Source of the DNA: Qipengyuania psychrotolerans
Lineage (GTDB): Bacteria > Pseudomonadota > Alphaproteobacteria > Sphingomonadales > Sphingomonadaceae
Length of the DNA stretch: 64,000 nt
Reading direction: 5' to 3'
NCBI RefSeq assembly: GCF_019711355.1
Contig: NZ_CP081297.1
Coordinates: 1,798,001 to 1,862,000 of the forward strand
Shown here: piece after piece, positions 47,766 to 56,126 of the stretch
How positions within the stretch are numbered: position 1 is the stretch's first letter
Layout: the number at the start of each line of letters is the position of its first letter
Made by a program: the position numbers and the translations under genes
The notes under the pieces: model-generated
The model's database searches: none
What the model was told of the DNA's origin: nothing
The model's input: only the letters and a program-made list of their open reading frames with translations

Positions 47766-48108
47766 TGCCGCTACCCTGTTCGGGTACAACCGCCGGATTT
47801 TGCGCTGGCGTGGGCGCGCGTTCGGCTGGAAGGTCCGGCACCACGCCGGCCTCGACCAACGGATCCGCTTGCGTGGGGGCCGCGCTAGGTTCTGTCGTGG
47901 CAGCAGCCGAAGGCACAGACGAGGCATCGACCTCTCTCGCTCGGTCCTGGACCAAGCTGGCCAATCCGACGAGCAGGACCATCAGAACCACGCCCGCTAT
48001 GCCGATCTGCAAACGGTGAACGGCCTGAGCCCTCGTTCCGCCCAGCGGCACGTCGGGAAGGCCGCCCAATTGCGGCTTGCTGGATGACAGATCGAAATAA
48101 CGCGGCAT
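47743..48108 (-). CDS. small single-pass membrane protein of unknown function
   Basis: A 121-aa protein: basic/polar N-terminus (1-33), one membrane helix (about 34-54, IGIAGVVLMVLLVGLASLV), and a low-complexity Ala/Pro/Glu-rich tail. I do not recognise a domain. It sits between cysK (32 nt gap) and the lipoprotein gene it overlaps, so the two are likely co-translated and may form a membrane pair. Start ATG 48108 gives the membrane helix near the N-terminus; the longer frame runs into cysK. Confidence 0.65.
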   Translation of the reverse strand: MPRYFDLSSSKPQLGGLPDVPLGGTRAQAVHRLQIGIAGVVLMVLLVGLASLVQDRAREVDASSVPSAAATTEPSAAPTQADPLVEAGVVPDLPAERAPTPAQNPAVVPEQGSGNAPSTAE

Positions 48109-48140
48109 TTTCACGATTCTGCGCTCCTTCGCCGCTGGCG

Positions 48141-49157
48141 TCAATCCGAAGTCTTCAGCCAATCGAATACCGGCAGCCCCTTCGCTTCCAGCCATTCGCG
48201 ATTGTAGAGGGTGGAGAGATAGCGAAAACCGGTGTCGCACAGGATTGTGACGACACGGGGACGCTCACGCCCTTCGGCAACCAGTTCCTTGCCCAGCGCG
48301 ATTGCGCCGGCTACATTGATGCCGCTCGAAATGCCAAGGCACAGGCCCTCTTCGCGCAGGAGGCGGGCGACCCAGTGCAGCCCTTCTTCGTCCGAAATAC
48401 GGAACTGGGTGTCGATCGGTGCGCCTTCCAGATTGCCGGTGATGCGGCCCTGCCCGATACCTTCGGCTACAGAAGACCCTTCGGCCTTAAGTTCGCCATG
48501 CGCATAGTAGCTGTAAAGCGCAGCACCATGCGGATCGGTGAGCGCGATCTTTACGTTCTCGTCGAATTCCTTGAGGCCCATGCCGACGCCGGCAATGGTG
48601 CCGCCCGTCCCGGCTGCGCAGGTGAAGCCATCGATCTTGCCGCCGGTCTGTTCCCAGATTTCCTTGGCGGTGCCCTCGATATGCGCCTTGCGGTTGGCCG
48701 TGTTGTCGAACTGGTTGGCCCAGATCGCGCCCTCGGTTTCTTCTGCCAGGCGGCGCGACGTGTGCACGAAATGGTTGCTATCGGCGAACTTGGTGGGCGG
48801 AACGGTCACCAACTCTGCGCCAAGCGCGCGCAGCGTGTCCATCTTCTCCTTGGACTGGTTGTCCGGCATCACGATGATCGTGCGATAGCCAAGTGCGTTG
48901 GCGACCAGCGCAATGCCAATCCCGGTGTTGCCCGCGGTGCCTTCCACCACGCAGCCGCCGGGCTTCAGTTCGCCCCGCGCTTCTGCATCACGGATGATAT
49001 AGAGCGCGGCCCGGTCTTTTACCGACGCGCCGGGATTCGTAAATTCGCATTTGCCGTAAATATCGCAGCCGGCTTCCGCGCTCGGTCCTTCAAGCCGGAC
49101 GAGCGGCGTATTGCCGATCAGGTCGAGCGTATGCTCGCGAAGAGGTATCTGTGTCAT
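48141..49157 (-). CDS. cysK: cysteine synthase A
   Basis: A 338-aa PLP enzyme making cysteine from O-acetylserine and sulfide. The PLP lysine is in TNPGASVKDRAA near 40-51, EGTAGNTGIGIALV near 71-84 is the substrate loop, and GTGGTIAGVGMGLKE near 183-197 holds the phosphate. Length fits alphaproteobacterial CysK. It is the biosynthetic partner of the cysD-cysNC sulfate genes 40 kb away, though not in their operon. Start ATG 49157. Confidence 0.93.
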   Translation of the reverse strand: MTQIPLREHTLDLIGNTPLVRLEGPSAEAGCDIYGKCEFTNPGASVKDRAALYIIRDAEARGELKPGGCVVEGTAGNTGIGIALVANALGYRTIIVMPDNQSKEKMDTLRALGAELVTVPPTKFADSNHFVHTSRRLAEETEGAIWANQFDNTANRKAHIEGTAKEIWEQTGGKIDGFTCAAGTGGTIAGVGMGLKEFDENVKIALTDPHGAALYSYYAHGELKAEGSSVAEGIGQGRITGNLEGAPIDTQFRISDEEGLHWVARLLREEGLCLGISSGINVAGAIALGKELVAEGRERPRVVTILCDTGFRYLSTLYNREWLEAKGLPVFDWLKTSD

Positions 49158-49199
49158 GTTGCAGCAAGTAGGCGCGCGCGCGCCTGCTCGCAAACAACA

Positions 49200-49517
49200 T
49201 CAATCTTCAGGGGCGATAGTAACCTTCAACCCGTCAAGTTCACTGCCGAAGGGAATCTGGCAGGACAGGCGCGAAGTCTCGACCCGGTGTTCAGTCGATT
49301 CCAGCAGGTCGTCTTCGTCTTCGCTCATTTCGGGGAGCTTGTCCTTGAACGCGGGATCGACATGGATGTGGCACGTCGCACACGAACAGCAGCCGCCGCA
49401 CAGCGCCAGCAGTTCGTCGAAGCCGTTGTCGCGGATCGCTTCCATGACAGTGAGGCCGTCTTCGACCTCGATCTCGCTCGTATCGCCTTCGCGGGTAGTG
49501 ACGATCAACTTGGGCAT
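49200..49517 (-). CDS. 2Fe-2S ferredoxin (adrenodoxin-type fold)
   Basis: A 105-aa ferredoxin. The cluster ligands are C40, C46, C49 and C86 (C-x5-C-x2-C then LSCQIP), with two extra cysteines C43 and C44 inside the loop. HIHVDPAF follows as in adrenodoxin/putidaredoxin-type proteins. It could serve a P450, ring hydroxylase or Fe-S assembly; none of these is in the window. It lies 42 nt upstream of cysK on the same strand and diverges from the alkA-like gene. Confidence 0.92.
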   Translation of the reverse strand: MPKLIVTTREGDTSEIEVEDGLTVMEAIRDNGFDELLALCGGCCSCATCHIHVDPAFKDKLPEMSEDEDDLLESTEHRVETSRLSCQIPFGSELDGLKVTIAPED

Positions 49518-49598
49518 CGATTGCTTATCCTTGTTGCCTCGCCCGCATCGCGGGCCTTATGCGTTGCGCTGCTATTCAAACTGAAGCGGGAGCGCAAG

Positions 49599-50216
49599 GT
49601 GGGCCTGACCAATTCGCAATTGCGCGAGCATCTGGATGCAGTGGCAGCCAGCGATCCCGTCGTGGCTGGCGCGCTGGAGCGTTGCGATTATCCCGAAGAA
49701 CGCATTCGCCCGACCGGATATCGGACTTTGCTGCGCACAATCGTGGGCCAGCAAGTCAGCGTTGCTGCGGCAGCGTCGGTCTGGAACAAGCTCGAAGTGG
49801 AACTTGGCGAGGACTTGCAAGCAGGCGAACTGCTCGCGCGGGATTTCGACACTCTCCGCGCCTGCGGCCTGTCCCGGCAGAAACAGGGCTATGCCCGCTC
49901 GTTATGCGAACTGGTGGCACAGGGCGAACTCGATCTCGATAACCTGCCTGCCGATGATGAAGAGGCGATTGCCGAACTCATCCGGATCAAGGGTATCGGT
50001 CGCTGGTCGGCGGAAATCTACCTGCTGTTCGCCGAAGGGCGCCAGGATATCTGGCCCGCCGGCGACCTCGCAGTGCAGGAGGCTGTCGGGCGATTGCTAG
50101 AACTGCCGGAACGGCCGAGCGAGAAGGAAACCCGGGCATTGGGTGACAGGTGGCGGCCCTACCGCGGCGCCATGGCCATCTTTACTTGGCACACCTACAA
50201 CAACGCCGCGCTTTAA
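49599..50216 (+). CDS. DNA-3-methyladenine glycosylase II (AlkA-like)
   Basis: A 205-aa HhH-GPD base-excision glycosylase removing alkylated purines. The helix-hairpin-helix is KGIGRWSAE at 131-139 and the catalytic Asp is D156 in PAGDLAV. It lacks the N-terminal domain of E. coli AlkA (282 aa), as in the short bacterial group. Start is GTG 49599, 6 nt after GGGAG; the frame stays open far upstream because cysK is antisense to it. Confidence 0.9.
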   Translation: MGLTNSQLREHLDAVAASDPVVAGALERCDYPEERIRPTGYRTLLRTIVGQQVSVAAAASVWNKLEVELGEDLQAGELLARDFDTLRACGLSRQKQGYARSLCELVAQGELDLDNLPADDEEAIAELIRIKGIGRWSAEIYLLFAEGRQDIWPAGDLAVQEAVGRLLELPERPSEKETRALGDRWRPYRGAMAIFTWHTYNNAAL

Positions 50217-50237
50217 AGCGCGCGAAGGAGAGACGAG

Positions 50238-51044
50238 ATGAGCGAACGCAAGGCAATTTTCATCACGGGCGGCGGGTCCGGTATCGGCCGCGCGATCGCA
50301 TTGAGGTTTGCTGCCGAAGGCTGGTTTGTCGGCCTTGGCGACATCGATCAGGCAGGCATGGATGAAACACTCCACCTGATCGAAAACGGCTTCACCTATA
50401 CGCACAAGTTCGATGTCCGTGACCGCGATGCGTGGGACAAGGCGCTGGACGGCTTCGCCACGGCAGCAGGTGGCCGGATCGATGTGCTGGCGAACAATGC
50501 AGGCATTCCGCTGGGCGGAGCGCTGATGGAGAATTCGACACAAGAGATCGAACGCTGCCTCGACATCAATTTGAAAGGCGTGCTGTTCGGCGCTCAGGCC
50601 GCTTATCCATATCTGCTGAGGACCGCACCAGGCTCGTGCCTCCTCAACACCGCGAGCGCGGCAGGCATTTATGGCACCCCCGGGGCAAGCGTTTACACGG
50701 CGACCAAATTCGGCGTTAAAGGCATTACAGAAAGCCTCGACGGGGAATGGGCGGACGAAGGCATCAAGGTCCGCTCGCTATGCCCCAGCTTCATCGATAC
50801 CCCGCTGCTCGACCACACGCCCAACGCCCAGTCGAACGAAGGCATCCGCCAGCGCGTGAAGGATGCAGGGCTGGAGATCACACCCGTCTCGGAAGTGGCC
50901 GATGCGGCATGGGACGCGGTTCATGGCGACAAGCTGCACACGCTGGTAGGCAAAACCGCCAAGAGCATTGCGTTCGGCGCCCGTTGGATGCCGGGCCGCG
51001 TGCGCAAGCAGACCCGCAGCAGCCTGAGGCCGCTGGGCAAATAG
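50238..51044 (+). CDS. SDR family oxidoreductase
   Basis: A 268-aa Rossmann oxidoreductase. The cofactor motif is TGGGSGIG at 10-17, NNAG at 86-89, and the catalytic set is S140, Y153 and K157 (YTATK). NAD or NADP preference is suggested by D35 (GDID) after the second strand, favouring NAD. The substrate is unknown. It lies 21 nt after the glycosylase gene and 11 nt before the esterase gene, all on the plus strand. Confidence 0.92.
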   Translation: MSERKAIFITGGGSGIGRAIALRFAAEGWFVGLGDIDQAGMDETLHLIENGFTYTHKFDVRDRDAWDKALDGFATAAGGRIDVLANNAGIPLGGALMENSTQEIERCLDINLKGVLFGAQAAYPYLLRTAPGSCLLNTASAAGIYGTPGASVYTATKFGVKGITESLDGEWADEGIKVRSLCPSFIDTPLLDHTPNAQSNEGIRQRVKDAGLEITPVSEVADAAWDAVHGDKLHTLVGKTAKSIAFGARWMPGRVRKQTRSSLRPLGK

Positions 51045-51055
51045 GGATAGCAATC

Positions 51056-52099
51056 GTGATTCTACGCCGACTACTGCCTTTGGCAGCGCTGCTGTTTGCC
51101 GGACCTGCGCTGGGCGAAATGCCTGCGAGCGAGCCCTACGTGCTTGGCCAGACTTACACGGTCCAAACTGCCATTCTCGAAGGCGAAACCCGCAAGGTCA
51201 CGGTCCGCCTACCGGTGGAATACGACGCCGATGCGGAACTGCATTTCCCGGTGGTCTATGTCCTCGACGGCGGACCCGAGCAGGATTTTGCGCATATTGC
51301 AGGGATCGCACAGAGCCGGGAGATGAACTATTCGTTCGAACCCTTCATCGTGGTGGGCATCCAGAGCGTAAATCGCCGCCACGAGCTGTCACCGGCGGTC
51401 GCTGATCCCGCCCCTTACGAGGAAGCTTTGCGCGCGACGCCCGGCGGCTCGGCCAAGTACCGTCGCTTCCTGCGCGAGGAACTCAAACCATTGATCGAGG
51501 CCAATTTCCGGACCGACGGGCACGATGCGGTCATGGGCGAATCCCTCGCAGGTTTGTTCGTGGTCGAAACGCTGCTGGAAGACCCGGCGCTGTTCGACGA
51601 TTATATCGCCATCTCTCCGTCCATGTGGTGGGAAACAATGAAGTACGGGCGCGAGGCCGCAGATTATCTCGCGCGTCATCCAGCCGGAAAGCGCCGTCTC
51701 TACCTGACCAGTGCCAATGAGGGCGACTGGCACCGGGAGGGCACCGAACGGCTCGTCACTGCGCTGCGCAACGATGCGCCGGAAGGTCTGGAATGGAGCT
51801 TCGTCGACGCCGGCAAAGCCGAGACCCACGGGACGCTATATCACCCGATGGCGCTGGACGCATTTCGGGCGCTGTATGGAACGCCCAGCCGCGAATACCG
51901 CAGCTACCCGCTCATTGGCGGCCCCGAAATTGCCGAGCGAACGGCTGAAGAAAACGCATTGCTCGAGAGCGAGTGTACGCGTGAAAACAGCATCCGCATG
52001 ACACCGGAGACTGCGGAGCGCGCGCGCGAGGCGATCTACTACAAATGCCTGCTGCTCGAGCTTGGCCCCACCCCGCGCGAGAGCAGCAGCGCCGATTAA
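51056..52099 (+). CDS. exported alpha/beta-hydrolase esterase (PF00756 type)
   Basis: A 347-aa protein with a signal peptide (about 1-20, ending PALG). The fold is that of the esterase D/IroE family: [12 protein letters not shown] near 66-77 and nucleophile S163 in GESLAG. It should hydrolyse an ester or siderophore-like substrate in the periplasm, which cannot be told from sequence. Start GTG 51056 gives the signal peptide; longer frame lies within the SDR gene. It overlaps the convergent pterin dehydratase gene by 4 nt. Confidence 0.85.
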   Translation: MILRRLLPLAALLFAGPALGEMPASEPYVLGQTYTVQTAILEGETRKVTVRLPVEYDADAELHFPVVYVLDGGPEQDFAHIAGIAQSREMNYSFEPFIVVGIQSVNRRHELSPAVADPAPYEEALRATPGGSAKYRRFLREELKPLIEANFRTDGHDAVMGESLAGLFVVETLLEDPALFDDYIAISPSMWWETMKYGREAADYLARHPAGKRRLYLTSANEGDWHREGTERLVTALRNDAPEGLEWSFVDAGKAETHGTLYHPMALDAFRALYGTPSREYRSYPLIGGPEIAERTAEENALLESECTRENSIRMTPETAERAREAIYYKCLLLELGPTPRESSSAD

Positions 52100-52389
52100 A
52101 GAAGCGCGTCGATCTTGCGCGCCATTTTGACGTCCCGCAGGCTCAGCCCGCCAGCATCATGCGTGGTCAGGGTGATTTCGACACGGTTGTAGACGTTGAA
52201 CCACTCGGGGTGATGATCGCGCGTCTCGGCGATCATTGCCACGCGCGTCATGAAAGCGAAGGCTTCGGAAAAGTCGGCAAACTCGAATTTGCGCTCGATT
52301 GCATCGCCATCACGGGCGAGCGACCATTCGGGCAGCGCACTCAGCCAGCTGCTGCGTTCTTCCTCGGTGAGTTTCTCGATAGAAGTCAT
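52096..52389 (-). CDS. 4a-hydroxytetrahydrobiopterin dehydratase
   Basis: A 97-aa PCD/DCoH protein. The active-site pattern [15 protein letters not shown] at 58-72 and [12 protein letters not shown] at 75-86 is complete. It recycles pterin cofactor for aromatic amino acid hydroxylases, although no hydroxylase gene lies in the window; a moonlighting role in molybdopterin or regulation is possible. Its stop codon overlaps the esterase stop in a shared TTAA. Confidence 0.94.
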   Translation of the reverse strand: MTSIEKLTEEERSSWLSALPEWSLARDGDAIERKFEFADFSEAFAFMTRVAMIAETRDHHPEWFNVYNRVEITLTTHDAGGLSLRDVKMARKIDALL

Positions 52390-52443
52390 GCGCGAATCTC
52401 TCCTGCTTGTCGCTGGCAGCGCTTTTGCCTATCGCTCCCGCCC

Positions 52444-53025
52444 ATGCAAGCGCGCCTCGCAGCTACTGACCTCGCCTGCCGCCGCGGCGAGCGGCTGCTT
52501 TTTCGCGGCCTGTCATTCGATTGCCAGCCGGGATCCGCGCTGCATATTGCGGGCGCAAACGGGATCGGAAAGTCGAGCCTGATCCGGATCCTCGCCGGAT
52601 TGCTGCGTCCATTTGCCGGTGAGGTAGAGAGCGAGGGAGCGATGGGGCTGGTAGATGACCGCCTCGCCCTCGATGCCAATCTGCCGCTCGGCAAGGCCTT
52701 GGGGTTCTACGAGAAGCTCGATGGATGCTGCGACCCAGGTCGGTCCGCGCACTTACTCCAGCTCGAAGCATTGATGGACGTGCCGGTGCGCTACCTGTCG
52801 ACCGGTCAGAAGAAACGCGCCGCGCTTGCCAGATTGCTTAATCGGGGTTGCCCGATCTGGCTGCTGGACGAGCCGCTCAACGGTCTCGACGCGCAGGCAA
52901 CCGCCAGCGTTGAAGCGCTTGTCGCGCAGCACTGCGCAGGCGGCGGCATTGCGGTTGTCGCCTCTCATCAGGAAATCGCCCTGCCCGGCGCGCGCACGAT
53001 CGATCTTGCGGAGTATGCGGCATGA
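52444..53025 (+). CDS. ccmA: heme ABC exporter ATP-binding protein CcmA
   Basis: A 193-aa ATPase of the cytochrome c maturation exporter. Walker A is GANGIGKSS near 38-46, signature LSTGQKKRAAL near 118-128, Walker B IWLLDEP near 138-144, and the H-loop VASHQ near 179. It drives release of heme from CcmE with CcmB. Start ATG 52444; an upstream ORF on the same frame covers the antisense pterin dehydratase. Confidence 0.93.
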   Translation: MQARLAATDLACRRGERLLFRGLSFDCQPGSALHIAGANGIGKSSLIRILAGLLRPFAGEVESEGAMGLVDDRLALDANLPLGKALGFYEKLDGCCDPGRSAHLLQLEALMDVPVRYLSTGQKKRAALARLLNRGCPIWLLDEPLNGLDAQATASVEALVAQHCAGGGIAVVASHQEIALPGARTIDLAEYAA

Positions 53026-53681
53026 GCGCCTTTGCCACATTGCTGCGCCGTGATCTCGGATTGCTACTGCCCGGAGGGCGCGGCGGCGCAGGCATCCTGC
53101 CGCTATTGTTCTTCCTTGCCGTGGCGATGCTTTATCCCTTCGCCGTCGGACCCGATGCGCAGCTCCTGGCGCGGACCGGCGGAGGCGTCATCTGGGTCGC
53201 CGCATTGCTTGCGGCCATCCTGCCGCTGGAAAAGCTGGTGTCGGCCGATCTGGAAGCGGGCGTGTTCGATCAGCTGCATTTGCGCGGAGTGAGCGAGGAA
53301 TGGGCAATGGCGTCGCGCCTGATCGCGCATTGGCTGGCGTTTGCGCCGCTCCTGCTGTTGGCCGCGCTCCCCGCAGCCGCACTGCTTGGCTTGTCCGCGG
53401 ACACAACGCGAACCGTATTGCTTGGGCTGGTGGCCGGCACTCCGGGCCTCGCCGCTGTCGGCCTTGCCGTTGCTGCGCTGACCGCCAGCCTCAGAGGAGG
53501 GGCAGCTCTTGCAGGTCTGATGGTGATCCCGCTTGCCGTGCCGATATTGATTTTCGGCGCTGGCAGCCTTGCCCGGCCTGACCCCAGCGGCTTGCTGCTC
53601 ACAGCGGCGATAAGTCTTGGCCTTTGCGCCATCGCACCGATTGCTGCCGGTTCGGCGCTGCGTGCTGCGCGGGAAAATTAG
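53022..53681 (+). CDS. ccmB: heme exporter protein CcmB
   Basis: A 219-aa membrane protein with six hydrophobic segments and the family pattern LRRDLGLLLPGG at 7-18 and LEKLVSADLEAGVFDQL near 67-83. It is the permease of the CcmAB heme release system. It overlaps ccmA by 4 nt. No ccmC or ccmD follows, so the rest of the ccm genes must be elsewhere. Confidence 0.94.
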   Translation: MSAFATLLRRDLGLLLPGGRGGAGILPLLFFLAVAMLYPFAVGPDAQLLARTGGGVIWVAALLAAILPLEKLVSADLEAGVFDQLHLRGVSEEWAMASRLIAHWLAFAPLLLLAALPAAALLGLSADTTRTVLLGLVAGTPGLAAVGLAVAALTASLRGGAALAGLMVIPLAVPILIFGAGSLARPDPSGLLLTAAISLGLCAIAPIAAGSALRAAREN

Positions 53682-53793
53682 GGCCCGCTATTCTCAAAAT
53701 CGGCGCAATTCTACAATCAGAAGCAATTGTCGGCTGTTAGTTCTGACGTGGCAGTAGTATGCTGCTTGCTGGACTTGGCAGGGGGCCGAAGCG

Positions 53794-54372
53794 ATGGAAA
53801 ACGGACAAGAATTCGTCGATTACTATGCGCTTTTGCAAGTCAATCCGACGTGCGACGCGAAAATTCTGGAAAAGGCGTATCGGCATTTCGCCCATATGTA
53901 CCATCCCGACCACCGCGAAACGGCAGACATCGAGAAATTTCAGGCAATTAACGATGCCTATCGCGTCCTGAGAGATCACAAGAAGCGCGCCGAATACGAC
54001 CGTGTCCACCACATTCACAAGGCCGATGAAACGCCCAAATTCAAGTTCGACAATGAAATCCAGATCGACGAGCAATCGGCGATAGACGATGCGGAAGCGC
54101 ATGAGAAAATCCTGCACTTCCTTTACAAGAAGCGCCGCGAAACGCCCGGCGATGCGGGTGTCATCGGATTTTACGTGCAGGAAATGCTGGGTTGCTCAGC
54201 AGAAAGCTTCGAATTCCATTCGTGGTATCTGAAATCGAAGGGCTTCATCCAGATTACCGAACAAGGCACGCTGGCCATCACCATTGAAGGCGTCGACCAC
54301 GTAATTTCGACCAGCCGCAAGTCTGAAAGCGAAAGGCTGCTTATCTCTCAGTCGGCCGACATCACCGAATAG
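53794..54372 (+). CDS. J-domain protein with a helical C-terminal region
   Basis: A 192-aa protein. Residues 8-67 are a J domain with the HPD motif at 37-39 (YHPDH), so it should stimulate a DnaK-type ATPase. It has no Gly/Phe or zinc domain. The C-terminal half (about 100-192, with CSAESFEFHSWYLKSKG) looks like a winged-helix-like fold that I do not recognise. It stands alone with 112 nt upstream and ends 22 nt before the convergent map gene. Client unknown. Confidence 0.85.
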   Translation: MENGQEFVDYYALLQVNPTCDAKILEKAYRHFAHMYHPDHRETADIEKFQAINDAYRVLRDHKKRAEYDRVHHIHKADETPKFKFDNEIQIDEQSAIDDAEAHEKILHFLYKKRRETPGDAGVIGFYVQEMLGCSAESFEFHSWYLKSKGFIQITEQGTLAITIEGVDHVISTSRKSESERLLISQSADITE

Positions 54373-54394
54373 ACGGTGCGACCATCACCCCCGC

Positions 54395-55222
54395 TCAATA
54401 CGGCGGCTGGTGCAGGCCTTTCGGGCTTTCAGTGAAGATTTCCACGCCCGTTTCGGTGATCCCGATCGAATGTTCGAACTGAGCGCTCAGGCTCTTGTCG
54501 CGCGTGACCGCGGTCCATCCGTCGCGCAGCAGTTTTGCCTGCGGGCGGCCTAGATTGATCATCGGCTCGATAGTGAAGAACATGCCGGGCTTCAATTCCG
54601 GTCCGGTTCCCATGCGGCCTGTGTGGATTACCTCGGGCGCATCGTGGAACAGGCGGCCCAGGCCATGTCCGCAAAATTCCTGCACCACGCCGTAGCGGTG
54701 CTGGCGGGCATGCGCTTCGATGACTGCGCCAATATCGCCCAGCCGTGCGCCGGGCTTCGATGCGGCCTCGATGCCGAGCATGAGGCATTCGTAAGTCACA
54801 TCGACCAGCTTGCGCGCCTTGAGCGCTACGTCGCCGACAAAGAACATGCGGCTGGTATCGCCGTGCCATCCATCGAGCAGCGGCGTAACATCGACATTGA
54901 CGATGTCGCCATCTTTCAATGCCTTCTCGCTCGGAATGCCGTGGCAGATCACATGGTTGATCGAGGTGCAGCAGCTGTGCGCATAGCCGCGGTAACCCAT
55001 CGTGGCTGGAACAGCTCCGCCGTCCAGGGTCATGGTGCGGACAAGATCGTCGATCTCGCCAGTGGTCACGCCCGGTTTCACGAAGGTGGTCAACTCGTCG
55101 AGGATTTCTGCGGCCAGCCGCCCGGCCTTGCGCATACCCTCAAAACCTTCCGGCCCATGGAGTTTGATCGTACCGTCGCGGTAGACGGTCTGTTCGCTGT
55201 CGATTACCTGATATTCGGTCAT
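54395..55222 (-). CDS. map: type I methionine aminopeptidase
   Basis: A 275-aa metalloprotease removing N-terminal Met. HSCCTSINHVICHGIP near 89-104, the metal ligands in NVDVTPLLDGWHGDTSR near 114-130, and FCGHGLGRLFHDAP near 183-196 fit the family. Start ATG 55222 (MTEYQVID); an in-frame ATG 4 codons upstream is possible. Confidence 0.96.
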   Translation of the reverse strand: MTEYQVIDSEQTVYRDGTIKLHGPEGFEGMRKAGRLAAEILDELTTFVKPGVTTGEIDDLVRTMTLDGGAVPATMGYRGYAHSCCTSINHVICHGIPSEKALKDGDIVNVDVTPLLDGWHGDTSRMFFVGDVALKARKLVDVTYECLMLGIEAASKPGARLGDIGAVIEAHARQHRYGVVQEFCGHGLGRLFHDAPEVIHTGRMGTGPELKPGMFFTIEPMINLGRPQAKLLRDGWTAVTRDKSLSAQFEHSIGITETGVEIFTESPKGLHQPPY

Positions 55223-55263
55223 GCGCGCCCACATAGCGATTGCACGCGCAAATTGCGAGCAGA

Positions 55264-56082
55264 TCAGCGCTGGACGCGAAATGCCTTGGCATATTGCGGT
55301 TTCACAGCATCGAGAACCGACCCTGTGACTGGGAAATTCAGCTCGTAGGCGCCCTCGGCATAAGGACCCGCGACATAGGGGCCGAAATAGATCCCGATCC
55401 GGTCGAAATACTCACCATCGGAAGAACCAACGAAGACGCTTGCCTCGTCGAGGCCAGGGCAGTCATTGAAGATATCGCCACTCGACCGGTCAACCGGGGC
55501 GCCGCGCTTGCTTTCCCGTTTCTGATTTAGCGTGTTGCACAGAGCAGTGCCGAGCGCGTTTTCCAGCGCCACGGGCGAATTGAACAATTCTATGCCGTCG
55601 ATGCCGACCTTACCCTCGCGGTCCCAGACCATCGAGCCGCGCCCGTAATTGCCATGCGCTCCGCCAGTGTAGAGGTAGTTATCGAAAGACAGGCTCAGCC
55701 AGCCGGGGATCTGGGCAACGACCTTCCACTCGGTTTCATAACCGCGGTTGATGCAACTGATGCAGTCGCTTGGGAATTCGTTCCGCGAGCGGTCCCATTC
55801 GGCCTTTTGTTCGGCCAAGGCGGCATCGCGCTCCTTCTGCAATTGCGCAGCCAGTTCAGGGATTGCGGAGATTTCTACAGGCCAGCTGTAAGCGAACTCT
55901 CTAACCGCCTCGCCGACCTTATCGTTATCTTCGAATTGCACGCCAACGATCTCGGTTTGCGTCTCGGGAGTTGCCGTCGCCGAAGCGCGCTGCGGATCGT
56001 TTTCGACCCGCGCAGGGTCCGGCGCTGGCGAGCAACTGGCACTCGACAGCGCAAGTGAAATCAGGAACAGGCGTTGTCGCAT
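55264..56082 (-). CDS. DUF3298-type putative lipoprotein
   Basis: A 272-aa exported protein with a hydrophobic N-terminus and Cys17 (a weak lipobox). The middle has a DUF4163-like strand region, with two Cys in DCISCIN near 106-112. The YTGGAHGNYG pattern near 138-147 is diagnostic of DUF3298 (RsiV-like/PdaC-associated). The function is unknown; related domains bind lysozyme or act on glycans. Start ATG 56082; it is divergent from the leucyl aminopeptidase gene with only 44 nt between. Confidence 0.8.
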   Translation of the reverse strand: MRQRLFLISLALSSASCSPAPDPARVENDPQRASATATPETQTEIVGVQFEDNDKVGEAVREFAYSWPVEISAIPELAAQLQKERDAALAEQKAEWDRSRNEFPSDCISCINRGYETEWKVVAQIPGWLSLSFDNYLYTGGAHGNYGRGSMVWDREGKVGIDGIELFNSPVALENALGTALCNTLNQKRESKRGAPVDRSSGDIFNDCPGLDEASVFVGSSDGEYFDRIGIYFGPYVAGPYAEGAYELNFPVTGSVLDAVKPQYAKAFRVQR

Positions 56083-56126
56083 ATCATTTCCATGCCCGAG
56101 ACCACATTCGTACGGGGTACACTATA

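Noticed and set aside
48084..49598. Upstream extension of the AlkA-like frame
   Set aside because: Lies opposite cysK and ferredoxin; the family-like sequence begins only near the GTG at 49599.
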